Positions 20,215 through 32,775 of a stretch of 64,000 nucleotides of DNA are shown one piece after another. Every line of letters starts with the position of its first letter. Position 1 is the stretch's first letter. The DNA comes from Nephrocerus scutellatus. Taxonomy: Eukaryota > Arthropoda > Insecta > Diptera > Pipunculidae. Under the pieces are notes generated by a model, which was not told where the DNA came from, searched no databases, and saw only the letters and a list, made by a program, of their open reading frames with translations. The stretch spans positions 24,023,777 through 24,087,776 of the forward strand of contig OX352761.1 in assembly GCA_947095585.1 (NCBI GenBank), written 5' to 3'. Made by a program: the position numbers and the translations under genes.

Positions 20215-21380
20215 AACACAGACACAACTATCTCCAATCATCTAAAAAACAAGGATAAACTCTGCTTTGGGCGCTGTTTAGCTTCGAACCAATTTGAATC
20301 CGCAGGACCAGACGGCATTGTTCCTGCCGATATTATCCTTCCATTGCTAGAGACGATTCTAAAGAGTTGTCTTAATCTGGTCTACATTCCGGATTTATGG
20401 AGAGAGGTTAAAGTGGTATTCATACACAAAGCAGGCAAATGCTCGCACGTTAATCCAAAATATCTTAGGCGAATCAGTTTATCATCGTTCCTCCTAAAGT
20501 CACTGGAAAGACTGATAGACATCCACATACGTAGTAGCGTATAGCAGGGGGTAAATCTGTGGAAACACCTCTGCATACGCTAGTACGTTCCATTGAATAT
20601 TCCCTACACTACAAGGAGTACACTATGGTAGCTTTCCTAGATATTGAAGACGCTTTTAATAAGGTCAACACATCTGCGATTACAGATTCACTGACGGCTT
20701 TGAAATGGCGAAATTATTAAACTTCTACTCATAAGTCGGATTGTTAACTCAAAACTGGGTGTGTTGTCTGACGACAGATCTGTCAGCAGAGGAACCCCAC
20801 AAGGTGGAGTCCTGTCCCCCCTTCTATGCAACTTAGTGGTGAACGAGCTGCTTGTATGCCTGAGAAGGGAGGGCTGCCGAGTGATCGCTTATGCGGATGA
20901 CGTTGCTATTGCCGTCTCAGGAAAGTACGCAAACGTCTTAAGAGAACTCCTACAAAATGCTCTCAACAAGCTAACAAATTGGGCAGATCGCTGCGGTTTA
21001 GGAGTAAATCCACACAAAACTGAACTTGTCCTCTTTACTAGGAAATACAAGACTACACCACTTCACAGCTCCATTTCAATAAAAACTTCCAGGTCACCTT
21101 CCCCTCCAGATCATTCTGGGAGGAAGTGCGTACCTATAAGATGAACACTTTCATATTTACACAGACGGGACGGACGGAGCTGTTTTCTCAAAAAAGCTAA
21201 ACCCTAGCCTCTCTTTCCGTCTTCTTAATCACTGTAGTGTTTTCCAGACTGAGATTATGGCGATCAGTTAAGCCTTATCTTGGCTGAAGAGGAACGTCAT
21301 ATCCGCAAAGGATTTCCGTATATTCTCGGAGAGCCAAGCCGCGCTGAAATCCCTGGAATCTGCCTCTACAAATTTAACCT
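20215..21380 (+). mobile_element. LINE reverse transcriptase and RNase H remnant
   Basis: Order of motifs: 'SAGPDGIVPADI', 'VVFIHKAGKCSHVNPKYLRR', 'FLLKSLERLIDIHIR', then frameshifts, 'YTMVAFLDIEDAFNKVNTS' (first catalytic Asp), 'RGTPQGGVLSPLLCNLVVNE', 'VIAYADDVAIAV' (YADD catalytic motif) and 'CGLGVNPHKTELVLFTRK'. RNase H-like 'HIYTDGTDGAVFSKKLN' follows at about 21150. The element is of the jockey/R1/Loa-like assemblage, interrupted by at least three frame changes. The tandem duplication boundary (21148) falls at the beginning of its RNase H region, so this last part recurs at 26679-26911. Confidence 0.82.
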
Positions 21381-21384
21381 AAGC

Positions 21385-22130
21385 CCTTAACTAACGATCA
21401 GTGATAGTTCTGTCATCAGCGAAAGAATCAATTGGATTAGAAATAATGAACAAGAGACCATTAATGAAAATGAGAAAGAGTGTCGGAGACAAAACTGATC
21501 CCTGGGGAACGCGAGCCTTTATTAAATGTATTTCAGACTTGAACCCGTCCAAGTCAACTTGAATTAAGCGGTTTAAAAGATTGCTTTTAATCCAATAAAG
21601 CAGTTTTTCATCGACTCCATAATATCGCATCTTGGACAAAAGGGCTTTATACCAAACTCTGTCAAATGTCTTGGACATATCGAGTACAACAGATTTGTTT
21701 TCACCAAATTGATGCAAAGACAAGGACCAGGGTTCGGGGAGATATACCATCAAAATAATCAATAGAAAGTTGCCCACGAATATCGTACTGACGGTCACGA
21801 AGGATTTCGTTAGTTTCAAGATATTACATGAGCTGAAAAATGATCGGCGTTTCGATGACCTTGGAAAGAATGGTTGTAAGTGCTACGGGTCGGTACGATG
21901 ATGGAGACGACGGCTCACTTTTTTGTTGGTATAAGGTGGACACAGGCTGGGAAAGAGTCCAGTAGAATAGGATGGATGAAAAAGCTTACGCAATGGTAAT
22001 GTGAGTATTGAGATCGTTTAATACTCTAGTAACTTCACGAATACAAATGAAGATCTGTCCCATAGAGTGTTCAATACTCGAAGATACAGGCGGCAACAGT
22101 GCACAATCTGTCTTGTCCAACGTCATTATA
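21385..22130 (-). mobile_element. Jockey-like LINE RT fragment (copy in duplication 1)
   Basis: Minus strand, about 22130 to 21391. The RT region has 'SVVLDMSKTFDRVWYKALLS', 'VDEKLLYWIKSNLLNRLIQV', 'ARVPQGSVLSPTLFLIFING' and 'SFADDRTI'. It is the family also seen at 34735-35520, 42600-49926 and 50276-51890. The catalytic motif reads FADD. Truncated at both ends. Confidence 0.82.
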
Positions 22131-22864
22131 AATGGACGTTGTAATCGATGACGGTTTTTTTTGTTTTTTTTTTATTCTATTCACGTATGAATACTATTTT
22201 TCGAAGTAGACGAATTTGACTCGCCGAAGTTGGGCATTGCATTCATTTTTGGCCCCTTTTATTGCCCACTTGTGTTAAATGGCATTTTTGTTAAAAATGA
22301 CTTAAGTAATATATTACATACCGTTCCTCATTGTTCTAATTTTACTGTGAACGAATGTGACATTTGAAGAATTCTTTTTTGAGCTCTTTTAAACGCATAG
22401 GGAATGTATACTTCAGAACCTTCTTCTGGAAAATCAGCTACGTCAATAATACGATTACGATACGTTATACGAGATAATGAGTCGCATTAAGGTAATTATA
22501 TTTTAAAATCTTGTGTGCGCATAATATCAACTGGTTCATATACATACCGGTATAGTCTGGAGCATTTAACAATTGTTGCTTATGTAATTATATAATATGA
22601 GGTTTGATAAAAAAAAAACGGAATTTTTGAATTTTCGCGGTCTGTTTTTGTTCCAATCGTAATTTTTGTTGTTGTGTTGGTACTCTTTCCTATCGCTTCC
22701 TATATTACTTGGTTAGTTAGTAGTTTATTGTTGGCTGGCGAAAAGGTTACACATGTTTTGGTGCGCTCTGCGAATTTTAATGGACAATGGAACGAAAATT
22801 TCTATTCAATTTTGCTTTAAGAATCGAATGTGCCTTTTGGTGAATATCGTCAATCGCTCCGTCC

Positions 22865-23095
22865 TATTTAAATGGAAGCTCCTCTGCAGTGGGGGGCTCA
22901 CTTCAAAAATTTTACAAAAAGTTTTGTCATCAGAGATACACATATGTACAAAATTTGAATAAAATCTAGGTAGTAAGATTCTTACAAAATATGATATGGG
23001 AGCCCTTCGAACCTACAGCCGGATAACTTCCACATATTAATAGAAAGTGTTGTCATCGGAGATACACATTTTTTGCAAAGTTTCATAGAGAATAA
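22865..23095 (+). repeat. Modular repeat upstream of takeout B
   Basis: Two modules with cores near 22925 and 23050. Orthologous to 11510-11795, but the tail is shortened. Confidence 0.65.
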
Positions 23096-23294
23096 AAAAA
23101 AATCCATTTTTTTTTATCAAACCTCATGTTGTTACGAATCATAATACTTGATTTAATAAAGAGCACAATTATTGCGCCTAGATATTCTAAGCAATTACTG
23201 GTATACTTATCTAAGTAGTAATTAGAGCTTATGCGGTGACAATAACTTGAATGAAATTATTATTTAAATTATTGTAAGGTCGATAACAGATACC

Positions 23295-23303
23295 TATAAA
23301 AGG
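23295..23303 (+). promoter_or_regulatory. TATA box of takeout B
   Basis: TATAAAAGG lies 108 bp before the ATG at 23403, at the same distance as in A. Confidence 0.65.
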
Positions 23304-23402
23304 CGACTGTTGCAGTTGAGGTAAGGAGTTAATCTGAAACCGTGTTAGTGACTGGACTTATCTTTGGTGAAAAACCTTAACCTCCATTGAAAGCTACACG
23401 AA

Positions 23403-25506
23403 ATGGCACAAAACCTCATTTACCGAATAGTGTTTACCATATGCCTAATAGCATTGCAAGGATGTCACTCCGAAATACGTGAGTACTGTTTTTCAGTAAT
23501 AGTCTGCTTTCTCACTTCCTGCTCTTCCGATTATCCTTATTGCAGCATCGGATATCGAAATCTGCCGTGCCGGTGATGTCGAGTGCATTGTCAGGACTAC
23601 AACCGACATATTGCGTCGATTTCCAAATGGTAATCCTGGCCTTGGACTCCGTTCTTTAGAACCAGTACATCTAGAGGAATTGGTCGTATCGAAAGCTGTA
23701 AAAGGCAATCAAATTCAAGTGGATTTGACACTTTTCAATGTCGACTTGAGTGGTTTGTCGGGTAGTGTCGTTAATCGGGTTGTGGGATTTAACCGAGATC
23801 CGATTAAATCGAAATTTGAAGTGAACATTACAACGCCGTTGCTGCAGATCAAGGCACAGTATGCGATAAGGGGGCGGATACTGCTGCTTCCAATTGTCGG
23901 CAATGGAACTGTCGAAGTTGATCTTAAGAACTACCAATCTATAGTTAAAGTAAAACTGAAGTCCATGAAAAGCGATGGAAAACTATACGTTACAATATCA
24001 CAGATCAATGTGCAATCTAAACCCGAAAAGTAAGTGTGATAGATATGAAAAAATTGCTTGAAAATTAAAATTTTCATGTAAATTTTGTTGTCGGAGATAC
24101 AAATGTGTGCAAGGTTTGAATAAAATCCGGTTCATTTTGAAGAAATTTTTATGGTAGTCCCTCGACCATGGCGCCGGATCACTGCAAATTTTTTATAAAT
24201 ATACTGTAGTCATTGTATATAAACATGTGTCCAAAGTTTGAATAAAATCGCGATTTAGGAAGTTGATTAAAATTTTATCACAAAATTTGGCTGTCAGCCA
24301 CAAATAAAAACACATCCGCACGCGAAGTTAATATGAAGAATTTAAAAAGAATTAAATTACAGGGGCCGGTGATCGAAGTGTCGAAAAATAGCGTACATTA
24401 CTCGCAGAAAAGTGCTCAACTCTACTTTCCTCGTTCGTTATGTAATATACTATACACTTGCAGCCAAAACCAAAATTCAACACCCGGACATCTTTAAAAA
24501 AAATTTATTATATTTAAACTGTTTTTATCGCAAAAGTTTTGAAGTTGCCATTACTGTTGTTGTTGTTTGTTATTAATTCTCTATATTAACGTCGCGTGCC
24601 CGTGGCACTCCTGTCTGTCTGTTTGTCTGTTTGTCATGGAATCTTGCGATCAATTTTTAACCCACTTCCCAAAGCCCGATTTCATTGAAACTTGCACACA
24701 TGTGTATTTCCGGTGACAACACTTTCTATTAAAATTTGGGGCGCCCCGGGCCGAGAAGGTGCCCGTATAAATTTTTTAAAAACTAAACCGATTTTCTTCA
24801 AAGTTATGCACCCCCGTTGGACAACACTTTTAGTAAAAATTTGGGAGACCCCGGGCCATACAATTGTTTTTAAAAAAAGTACCCGATTTTCTTCAAATTT
24901 CACACACGTGTGCATCCTCGATTGACAACCCTTTTTGTAAAAATTTGGAAATAATCGGGCCTCGGGGTCCGCGGGCTCCCATACAATTTTTTTCAAAAAT
25001 GTACCTAATTTGTTTCAAAGTTTATATACCATCATGTATATCTCTGATGGAGAACGCTTTTTGTATAAAATTCAAAGTGATCGGGCCCCAGAACAGAAGG
25101 ACTCCCATATAATTTTTTTTTAAATTTCCCCAATTTTATTTAAACTGCACACATGTGTGTCTCCAATTAGAGAAAAATTTTAAGTTTTTTGTGCTTTTTT
25201 TTTTGCAATTAAGTTGGCAATAAATTTCATATTAATATTTTGCTACTTGCGCACAGCATGACTGTTAAAGTTGGCAATCTATTCGATGGGAACCGTGAGT
25301 TAGGAAAAGCGATGAATCAAATTATAAACGATAATTGGAATGAAGTTTGGACCGAACTTGAAACTGGTATAACTGGCGGGACAACGACCATTATCAAAAA
25401 TTTGATAAGTGATGTTTTCAAAACGATCCCATATGATGACTTCTACATCAGGGAGGGCAATAATTGTTTGTATTGGGGCAATCTTATTTCTCCAATTTGT
25501 ACTTAA
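23403..25506 (+). CDS. Takeout/JHBP-family secreted protein, gene B (269 aa, 3 exons)
   Basis: Exons 23403-23478, 23546-24029 and 25257-25506, with the same borders and phases as A. Signal peptide (MAQNLIYRIVFTICLIALQG), Cys32/Cys39, and the family core are intact. Exon 3 starts with C, so the junction codon is AAC (Asn) where A has AAG (Lys). Relative to A about 22 nt are missing just before the stop, after DDFYI. The stop is lost and the protein gains a C-terminal tail (REGNNCLYWGNLISPICT) with two extra cysteines. Expected to be a secreted carrier of a small hydrophobic ligand. The coding sequence looks identical to gene C. Confidence 0.88.
24055..24345 (+). repeat. Modular repeat in takeout B intron 2
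   Basis: Left part as in A (12800), cores near 24095 and 24215, and a complete right end GCGAAGTTAATATGAAGAAT. Duplicated at 29586-29876. Confidence 0.7.
24365..24452. mobile_element. Mariner end and MITE arm remnant in takeout B intron 2
   Basis: GGTGATCGAAGTGT (24368-24381) matches the mariner inverted repeat at 58291. It is joined directly to AGCGTACATTACTCGCAGAA...CGTTATGTAATATAC, an arm of the MITE in takeout A. The internal parts of both elements are deleted. Same arrangement in gene C at 29896-29983. Confidence 0.62.
24570..25190 (-). repeat. Modular repeat, minus orientation, takeout B intron 2
   Basis: AATTCTCTATATTAACG end at about 24576, a GTCTGTTTGTCTG tract (24612-24635), then inverted modules with cores near 24700, 24815, 24910, 25035 and 25155. 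Duplicated at 30101-30722. Confidence 0.78.
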
Positions 25507-25719
25507 TAGCTATTCTGTAATTAGAATACAGATAGAATTTCAAAAATGTCGTCCTACTCCAAAAATTAATTTCATTCGGTTTGTTAATAAAAAAAATTAT
25601 TATAATTTGTTTGTTGTTTTTTAAGCTTGAAGCAGATGAATATTATTTCAGAAATCGTTTATGTGGTCGCAACAACAAACTCTCTGGCTGGTTTTTTAAA
25701 CACAATAAAAAAGATTTTG

Positions 25720-26240
25720 TCTCTACAAGAGGATATAAAAGCTCTGCTGATGTCGTTGGAGCGGCACGCAGATGCTTTGCGGGTATACCATCTTGTCCTA
25801 CCGACTTGTTGTTCTTTAGTGCGTTGATCGCGGTAGCGGTCTCATCTTTACTGGGAATTGAGGTGCGAATTGGGGAAATTGTTACTTTCGGCAGCTCCGT
25901 TTTATTTAGGCGCATATCGTTGGCGAATACACGGTTAAGGGCCGTAGAGAAATGCTCCTTCCATCGCTTGAGCTGATCGACATCTGAAACGAGTACGGCA
26001 CACTCTAGGCCTTTCACCGGATGTTGGGTAGAGCGGTAACCACCTGTCAGCTCTTTGGTGATTCTGTAAACGTTTCTGCCATCACACCTTCTCGCTGCTT
26101 CCTCTGCTTCTGAGGCCAGGTTATTAATATAATTTTACGTTTGTCACGACTTACACTACGCTGTACTTCTCTCATTTTACTTCGATGCAGGGACTTTAGC
26201 TGGATCCTCGCTGCTGCTGGGGTATCTACAATACACATTA
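25720..26240 (-). mobile_element. LINE linker/RT fragment downstream of takeout B
   Basis: Minus strand 26240 to 25720: 'RSKMREVQRSVSRDKRK', 'LECAVLVSDVDQLKRWKEHF', 'AINALKNNKSVGQDGIPAKH', 'LRAAPTTSAELLYPLVE'. Same family as 8385-9375. Ends abruptly at a poly-A-like stretch. Duplicated at 31252-31772. Confidence 0.78.
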
Positions 26241-26678
26241 AAAAAGGATATTTCGTTAGTACTTGAATACGCGTCTTTTGCATGGCATCCACGATATGAA
26301 GTTCGTCAAAGTAAAGATGAAATTTTCAAAAAATTAATAATCAAAGCGAATTGCCAAATTACTCAGCAAGATGTCAACTTATTTACTTGGAAAACCTAGA
26401 AACGATAAGAATATATATTGTAATATATGCTTCTTTCAAGATCTGCTTTCTGGTCATATAATTGCCTCTGCAATATTAATTCAAGTTAAATTGCATGTTC
26501 CTAACCGTATTTTAAGAATCAATCGTTCAATGCACCGCACAAAAAACTCACCAATATCAAAATGCATTATTAGATATAATAAAATTAATAATAAGTTAGA
26601 TAATATATCGTTTGATTGGTTAAAATTTTAAAAAATGTTAAATAAAATATTTAATCTTATATTTTATTTATATTTAAT
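26241..26678. other. AT-rich stretch and duplication joint
   Basis: No recognisable gene; an 86-codon frame at 26371-26631 has no recognised similarity. 26660-26678 is the 19 bp spacer between the two duplication copies. Confidence 0.35.
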
Positions 26679-26915
26679 CTTTCATATTTACACAGACGGG
26701 ACGGACGGAGCTGTTTTCTCAAAAAAGCTAAACCCTAGCCTCTCTTTCCGTCTTCTTAATCACTGTAGTGTTTTCCAGACTGAGATTATGGCGATCAGTT
26801 AAGCCTTATCTTGGCTGAAGAGGAACGTCATATCCGCAAAGGATTTCCGTATATTCTCGGAGAGCCAAGCCGCGCTGAAATCCCTGGAATCTGCCTCTAC
26901 AAATTTAACCTAAGC

Positions 26916-27661
26916 CCTTAACTAACGATCAGTGATAGTTCTGTCATCAGCGAAAGAATCAATTGGATTAGAAATAATGAACAAGAGACCATTAATGAAA
27001 ATGAGAAAGAGTGTCGGAGACAAAACTGATCCCTGGGGAACGCGAGCCTTTATTAAATGTATTTCAGACTTGAACCCGTCCAAGTCAACTTGAATTAAGC
27101 GGTTTAAAAGATTGCTTTTAATCCAATAAAGCAGTTTTTCATCGACTCCATAATATCGCATCTTGGACAAAAGGGCTTTATACCAAACTCTGTCAAATGT
27201 CTTGGACATATCGAGTACAACAGATTTGTTTTCACCAAATTGATGCAAAGACAAGGACCAGGGTTCGGGGAGATATACCATCAAAATAATCAATAGAAAG
27301 TTGCCCACGAATATCGTACTGACGGTCACGAAGGATTTCGTTAGTTTCAAGATATTACATGAGCTGAAAAATGATCGGCGTTTCGATGACCTTGGAAAGA
27401 ATGGTTGTAAGTGCTACGGGTCGGTACGATGATGGAGACGACGGCTCACTTTTTTGTTGGTATAAGGTGGACACAGGCTGGGAAAGAGTCCAGTAGAATA
27501 GGATGGATGAAAAAGCTTACGCAATGGTAATGTGAGTATTGAGATCGTTTAATACTCTAGTAACTTCACGAATACAAATGAAGATCTGTCCCATAGAGTG
27601 TTCAATACTCGAAGATACAGGCGGCAACAGTGCACAATCTGTCTTGTCCAACGTCATTATA
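26916..27661 (-). mobile_element. Jockey-like LINE RT fragment (copy in duplication 2)
   Basis: Second copy of 21385-22130 in copy 2 of the tandem duplication; same motifs and truncation. Confidence 0.82.
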
Positions 27662-28825
27662 AATGGACGTTGTAATCGATGACGGTTTTTTTTGTTTTTT
27701 TTTTATTCTATTCACGTATGAATACTATTTTTCGAAGTAGACGAATTTGACTCGCCGAAGTTGGGCATTGCATTCATTTTTGGCCCCTTTTATTGCCCAC
27801 TTGTGTTAAATGGCATTTTTGTTAAAAATGACTTAAGTAATATATTACATACCGTTCCTCATTGTTCTAATTTTACTGTGAACGAATGTGACATTTGAAG
27901 AATTCTTTTTTGAGCTCTTTTAAACGCATAGGGAATGTATACTTCAGAACCTTCTTCTGGAAAATCAGCTACGTCAATAATACGATTACGATACGTTATA
28001 CGAGATAATGAGTCGCATTAAGGTAATTATATTTTAAAATCTTGTGTGCGCATAATATCAACTGGTTCATATACATACCGGTATAGTCTGGAGCATTTAA
28101 CAATTGTTGCTTATGTAATTATATAATATGAGGTTTGATAAAAAAAAAACGGAATTTTTGAATTTTCGCGGTCTGTTTTTGTTCCAATCGTAATTTTTGT
28201 TGTTGTGTTGGTACTCTTTCCTATCGCTTCCTATATTACTTGGTTAGTTAGTAGTTTATTGTTGGCTGGCGAAAAGGTTACACATGTTTTGGTGCGCTCT
28301 GCGAATTTTAATGGACAATGGAACGAAAATTTCTATTCAATTTTGCTTTAAGAATCGAATGTGCCTTTTGGTGAATATCGTCAATCGCTCCGTCCTATTT
28401 AAATGGAAGCTCCTCTGCAGTGGGGGGCTCACTTCAAAAATTTTACAAAAAGTTTTGTCATCAGAGATACACATATGTACAAAATTTGAATAAAATCTAG
28501 GTAGTAAGATTCTTACAAAATATGATATGGGAGCCCTTCGAACCTACAGCCGGATAACTTCCACATATTAATAGAAAGTGTTGTCATCGGAGATACACAT
28601 TTTTTGCAAAGTTTCATAGAGAATAAAAAAAAATCCATTTTTTTTTATCAAACCTCATGTTGTTACGAATCATAATACTTGATTTAATAAAGAGCACAAT
28701 TATTGCGCCTAGATATTCTAAGCAATTACTGGTATACTTATCTAAGTAGTAATTAGAGCTTATGCGGTGACAATAACTTGAATGAAATTATTATTTAAAT
28801 TATTGTAAGGTCGATAACAGATACC

Positions 28826-28834
28826 TATAAAAGG
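28826..28834 (+). promoter_or_regulatory. TATA box of takeout C
   Basis: TATAAAAGG, 108 bp before the ATG at 28934, copied with the duplication. Confidence 0.65.
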
Positions 28835-28933
28835 CGACTGTTGCAGTTGAGGTAAGGAGTTAATCTGAAACCGTGTTAGTGACTGGACTTATCTTTGGTG
28901 AAAAACCTTAACCTCCATTGAAAGCTACACGAA

Positions 28934-31038
28934 ATGGCACAAAACCTCATTTACCGAATAGTGTTTACCATATGCCTAATAGCATTGCAAGGATGTCACT
29001 CCGAAATACGTGAGTACTGTTTTTCAGTAATAGTCTGCTTTCTCACTTCCTGCTCTTCCGATTATCCTTATTGCAGCATCGGATATCGAAATCTGCCGTG
29101 CCGGTGATGTCGAGTGCATTGTCAGGACTACAACCGACATATTGCGTCGATTTCCAAATGGTAATCCTGGCCTTGGACTCCGTTCTTTAGAACCAGTACA
29201 TCTAGAGGAATTGGTCGTATCGAAAGCTGTAAAAGGCAATCAAATTCAAGTGGATTTGACACTTTTCAATGTCGACTTGAGTGGTTTGTCGGGTAGTGTC
29301 GTTAATCGGGTTGTGGGATTTAACCGAGATCCGATTAAATCGAAATTTGAAGTGAACATTACAACGCCGTTGCTGCAGATCAAGGCACAGTATGCGATAA
29401 GGGGGCGGATACTGCTGCTTCCAATTGTCGGCAATGGAACTGTCGAAGTTGATCTTAAGAACTACCAATCTATAGTTAAAGTAAAACTGAAGTCCATGAA
29501 AAGCGATGGAAAACTATACGTTACAATATCACAGATCAATGTGCAATCTAAACCCGAAAAGTAAGTGTGATAGATATGAAAAAATTGCTTGAAAATTAAA
29601 ATTTTCATGTAAATTTTGTTGTCGGAGATACAAATGTGTGCAAGGTTTGAATAAAATCCGGTTCATTTTGAAGAAATTTTTATGGTAGTCCCTCGACCAT
29701 GGCGCCGGATCACTGCAAATTTTTTATAAATATACTGTAGTCATTGTATATAAACATGTGTCCAAAGTTTGAATAAAATCGCGATTTAGGAAGTTGATTA
29801 AAATTTTATCACAAAATTTGGCTGTCAGCCACAAATAAAAACACATCCGCACGCGAAGTTAATATGAAGAATTTAAAAAGAATTAAATTACAGGGGCCGG
29901 TGATCGAAGTGTCGAAAAATAGCGTACATTACTCGCAGAAAAGTGCTCAACTCTACTTTCCTCGTTCGTTATGTAATATACTATACACTTGCAGCCAAAA
30001 CCAAAATTCAACACCCGGACATCTTTAAAAAAAATTTATTATATTTAAACTGTTTTTATCGCAAAAGTTTTGAAGTTGCCATTACTGTTGTTGTTGTTTG
30101 TTATTAATTCTCTATATTAACGTCGCGTGCCCGTGGCACTCCTGTCTGTCTGTTTGTCTGTTTGTCATGGAATCTTGCGATCAATTTTTAACCCACTTCC
30201 CAAAGCCCGATTTCATTGAAACTTGCACACATGTGTATTTCCGGTGACAACACTTTCTATTAAAATTTGGGGCGCCCCGGGCCGAGAAGGTGCCCGTATA
30301 AATTTTTTAAAAACTAAACCGATTTTCTTCAAAGTTATGCACCCCCGTTGGACAACACTTTTAGTAAAAATTTGGGAGACCCCGGGCCATACAATTGTTT
30401 TTAAAAAAAGTACCCGATTTTCTTCAAATTTCACACACGTGTGCATCCTCGATTGACAACCCTTTTTGTAAAAATTTGGAAATAATCGGGCCTCGGGGTC
30501 CGCGGGCTCCCATACAATTTTTTTTCAAAAATGTACCTAATTTGTTTCAAAGTTTATATACCATCATGTATATCTCTGATGGAGAACGCTTTTTGTATAA
30601 AATTCAAAGTGATCGGGCCCCAGAACAGAAGGACTCCCATATAATTTTTTTTTAAATTTCCCCAATTTTATTTAAACTGCACACATGTGTGTCTCCAATT
30701 AGAGAAAAATTTTAAGTTTTTTGTGCTTTTTTTTTTGCAATTAAGTTGGCAATAAATTTCATATTAATATTTTGCTACTTGCGCACAGCATGACTGTTAA
30801 AGTTGGCAATCTATTCGATGGGAACCGTGAGTTAGGAAAAGCGATGAATCAAATTATAAACGATAATTGGAATGAAGTTTGGACCGAACTTGAAACTGGT
30901 ATAACTGGCGGGACAACGACCATTATCAAAAATTTGATAAGTGATGTTTTCAAAACGATCCCATATGATGACTTCTACATCAGGGAGGGCAATAATTGTT
31001 TGTATTGGGGCAATCTTATTTCTCCAATTTGTACTTAA
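28934..31038 (+). CDS. Takeout/JHBP-family secreted protein, gene C (269 aa, 3 exons)
   Basis: Exons 28934-29009, 29077-29560 and 30789-31038. The coding sequence is the same as gene B as far as can be read, including the altered junction codon and the C-terminal extension. The promoter and 2.2 kb upstream are also copied, so if it is real it should be expressed like B. If the tandem duplication is an assembly artefact, B and C are one gene. Confidence 0.82.
29586..29876 (+). repeat. Modular repeat in takeout C intron 2
   Basis: Copy of 24055-24345 within the tandem duplication. Confidence 0.7.
30101..30722 (-). repeat. Modular repeat, minus orientation, takeout C intron 2
   Basis: Copy of 24570-25190. 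The only length difference noticed between the two duplication copies is an extra T here (near 30517). Confidence 0.75.
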
Positions 31039-31251
31039 TAGCTATTCTGTAATTAGAATACAGATAGAATTTCAAAAATGTCGTCCTACTCCAAAAATTA
31101 ATTTCATTCGGTTTGTTAATAAAAAAAATTATTATAATTTGTTTGTTGTTTTTTAAGCTTGAAGCAGATGAATATTATTTCAGAAATCGTTTATGTGGTC
31201 GCAACAACAAACTCTCTGGCTGGTTTTTTAAACACAATAAAAAAGATTTTG

Positions 31252-31772
31252 TCTCTACAAGAGGATATAAAAGCTCTGCTGATGTCGTTGGAGCGGCACG
31301 CAGATGCTTTGCGGGTATACCATCTTGTCCTACCGACTTGTTGTTCTTTAGTGCGTTGATCGCGGTAGCGGTCTCATCTTTACTGGGAATTGAGGTGCGA
31401 ATTGGGGAAATTGTTACTTTCGGCAGCTCCGTTTTATTTAGGCGCATATCGTTGGCGAATACACGGTTAAGGGCCGTAGAGAAATGCTCCTTCCATCGCT
31501 TGAGCTGATCGACATCTGAAACGAGTACGGCACACTCTAGGCCTTTCACCGGATGTTGGGTAGAGCGGTAACCACCTGTCAGCTCTTTGGTGATTCTGTA
31601 AACGTTTCTGCCATCACACCTTCTCGCTGCTTCCTCTGCTTCTGAGGCCAGGTTATTAATATAATTTTACGTTTGTCACGACTTACACTACGCTGTACTT
31701 CTCTCATTTTACTTCGATGCAGGGACTTTAGCTGGATCCTCGCTGCTGCTGGGGTATCTACAATACACATTA
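31252..31772 (-). mobile_element. LINE linker/RT fragment downstream of takeout C
   Basis: Copy of 25720-26240 in the tandem duplication. Confidence 0.78.
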
Positions 31773-32191
31773 AAAAAGGATATTTCGTTAGTACTTGAAT
31801 ACGCGTCTTTTGCATGGCATCCACGATATGAAGTTCGTCAAAGTAAAGATGAAATTTTCAAAAAATTAATAATCAAAGCGAATTGCCAAATTACTCAGCA
31901 AGATGTCAACTTATTTACTTGGAAAACCTAGAAACGATAAGAATATATATTGTAATATATGCTTCTTTCAAGATCTGCTTTCTGGTCATATAATTGCCTC
32001 TGCAATATTAATTCAAGTTAAATTGCATGTTCCTAACCGTATTTTAAGAATCAATCGTTCAATGCACCGCACAAAAAACTCACCAATATCAAAATGCATT
32101 ATTAGATATAATAAAATTAATAATAAGTTAGATAATATATCGTTTGATTGGTTAAAATTTTAAAAAATGTTAAATAAAATATTTAATCTTA

Positions 32192-32775
32192 AGTCTCTAA
32201 AAGATACGACGTAACTTTTAGATAAAAATAAACCAAACTAAAAAAATATTTAAATTGTTCGTGTAAATTCTCTAGTAACCAAAATATGCATCTAAAAGTA
32301 ATCCAATATATATGCTGATAAAAAGTTTAAATATAAAACTTTAGCCCGACTACGGAATAAAATAAACTAAAGCAATTAAGAAACACGTTAGGTGCTGAGG
32401 TGTTATAATTCAATTCGATTTCCGCATGCAGAGCGTATTTTCCATCCTTGATTGACGGCATCTCCATTGTTTTTATTTGTCTATTAAATTATAATGTTTG
32501 CTTTGATTAAGATTAAGATATTTTTATTAAACATTAAAGTAATATACAATTTTGATTTAAAACTAAACATATAACTAATATTAATATGTATCGGCTCAAC
32601 AATAGGGGCCCGACGTATTTACATTGTCTTTATTTTGGTATTGTTTATTTTTAAACAATATTTTTTACTACTTAATCTACTACATGTTTATTTTTAAGGG
32701 AATTAAATTTTAAACAATAATTTTAAAATAAAATAAAAATGAAAAATATTAAGCGGCGAATAAACAGGGCGAACT
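32192..32775. other. AT-rich stretch with a lone modular-repeat end
   Basis: GTGTAAATTCTCTAGTAACC at about 32261-32280 is an isolated left end of the modular repeat. Nothing else is recognised. Confidence 0.4.

Larger units (their letters stand above)
21148..26659. repeat. 5.5 kb tandem duplication, copy 1
   Basis: The segment recurs at 26679-32191 with an offset of 5531, changing to 5532 after one extra T in a T-run near 30517. No other difference was noticed by eye. It contains the LINE RNase H end, a minus-strand jockey fragment, takeout B with its promoter, modular repeats and a minus-strand LINE fragment. A 19 bp AT-rich stretch (26660-26678) separates the copies; TATTTAATCTT occurs at both sides of the joint. 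Confidence 0.95.
26679..32191. repeat. 5.5 kb tandem duplication, copy 2
   Basis: Second copy of 21148-26659, 5513 bp, differing by one T seen near 30517. Flanking sequence diverges abruptly at both ends. Such identity over non-coding DNA means a very recent event or a falsely duplicated haplotype in the assembly. Confidence 0.95.
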
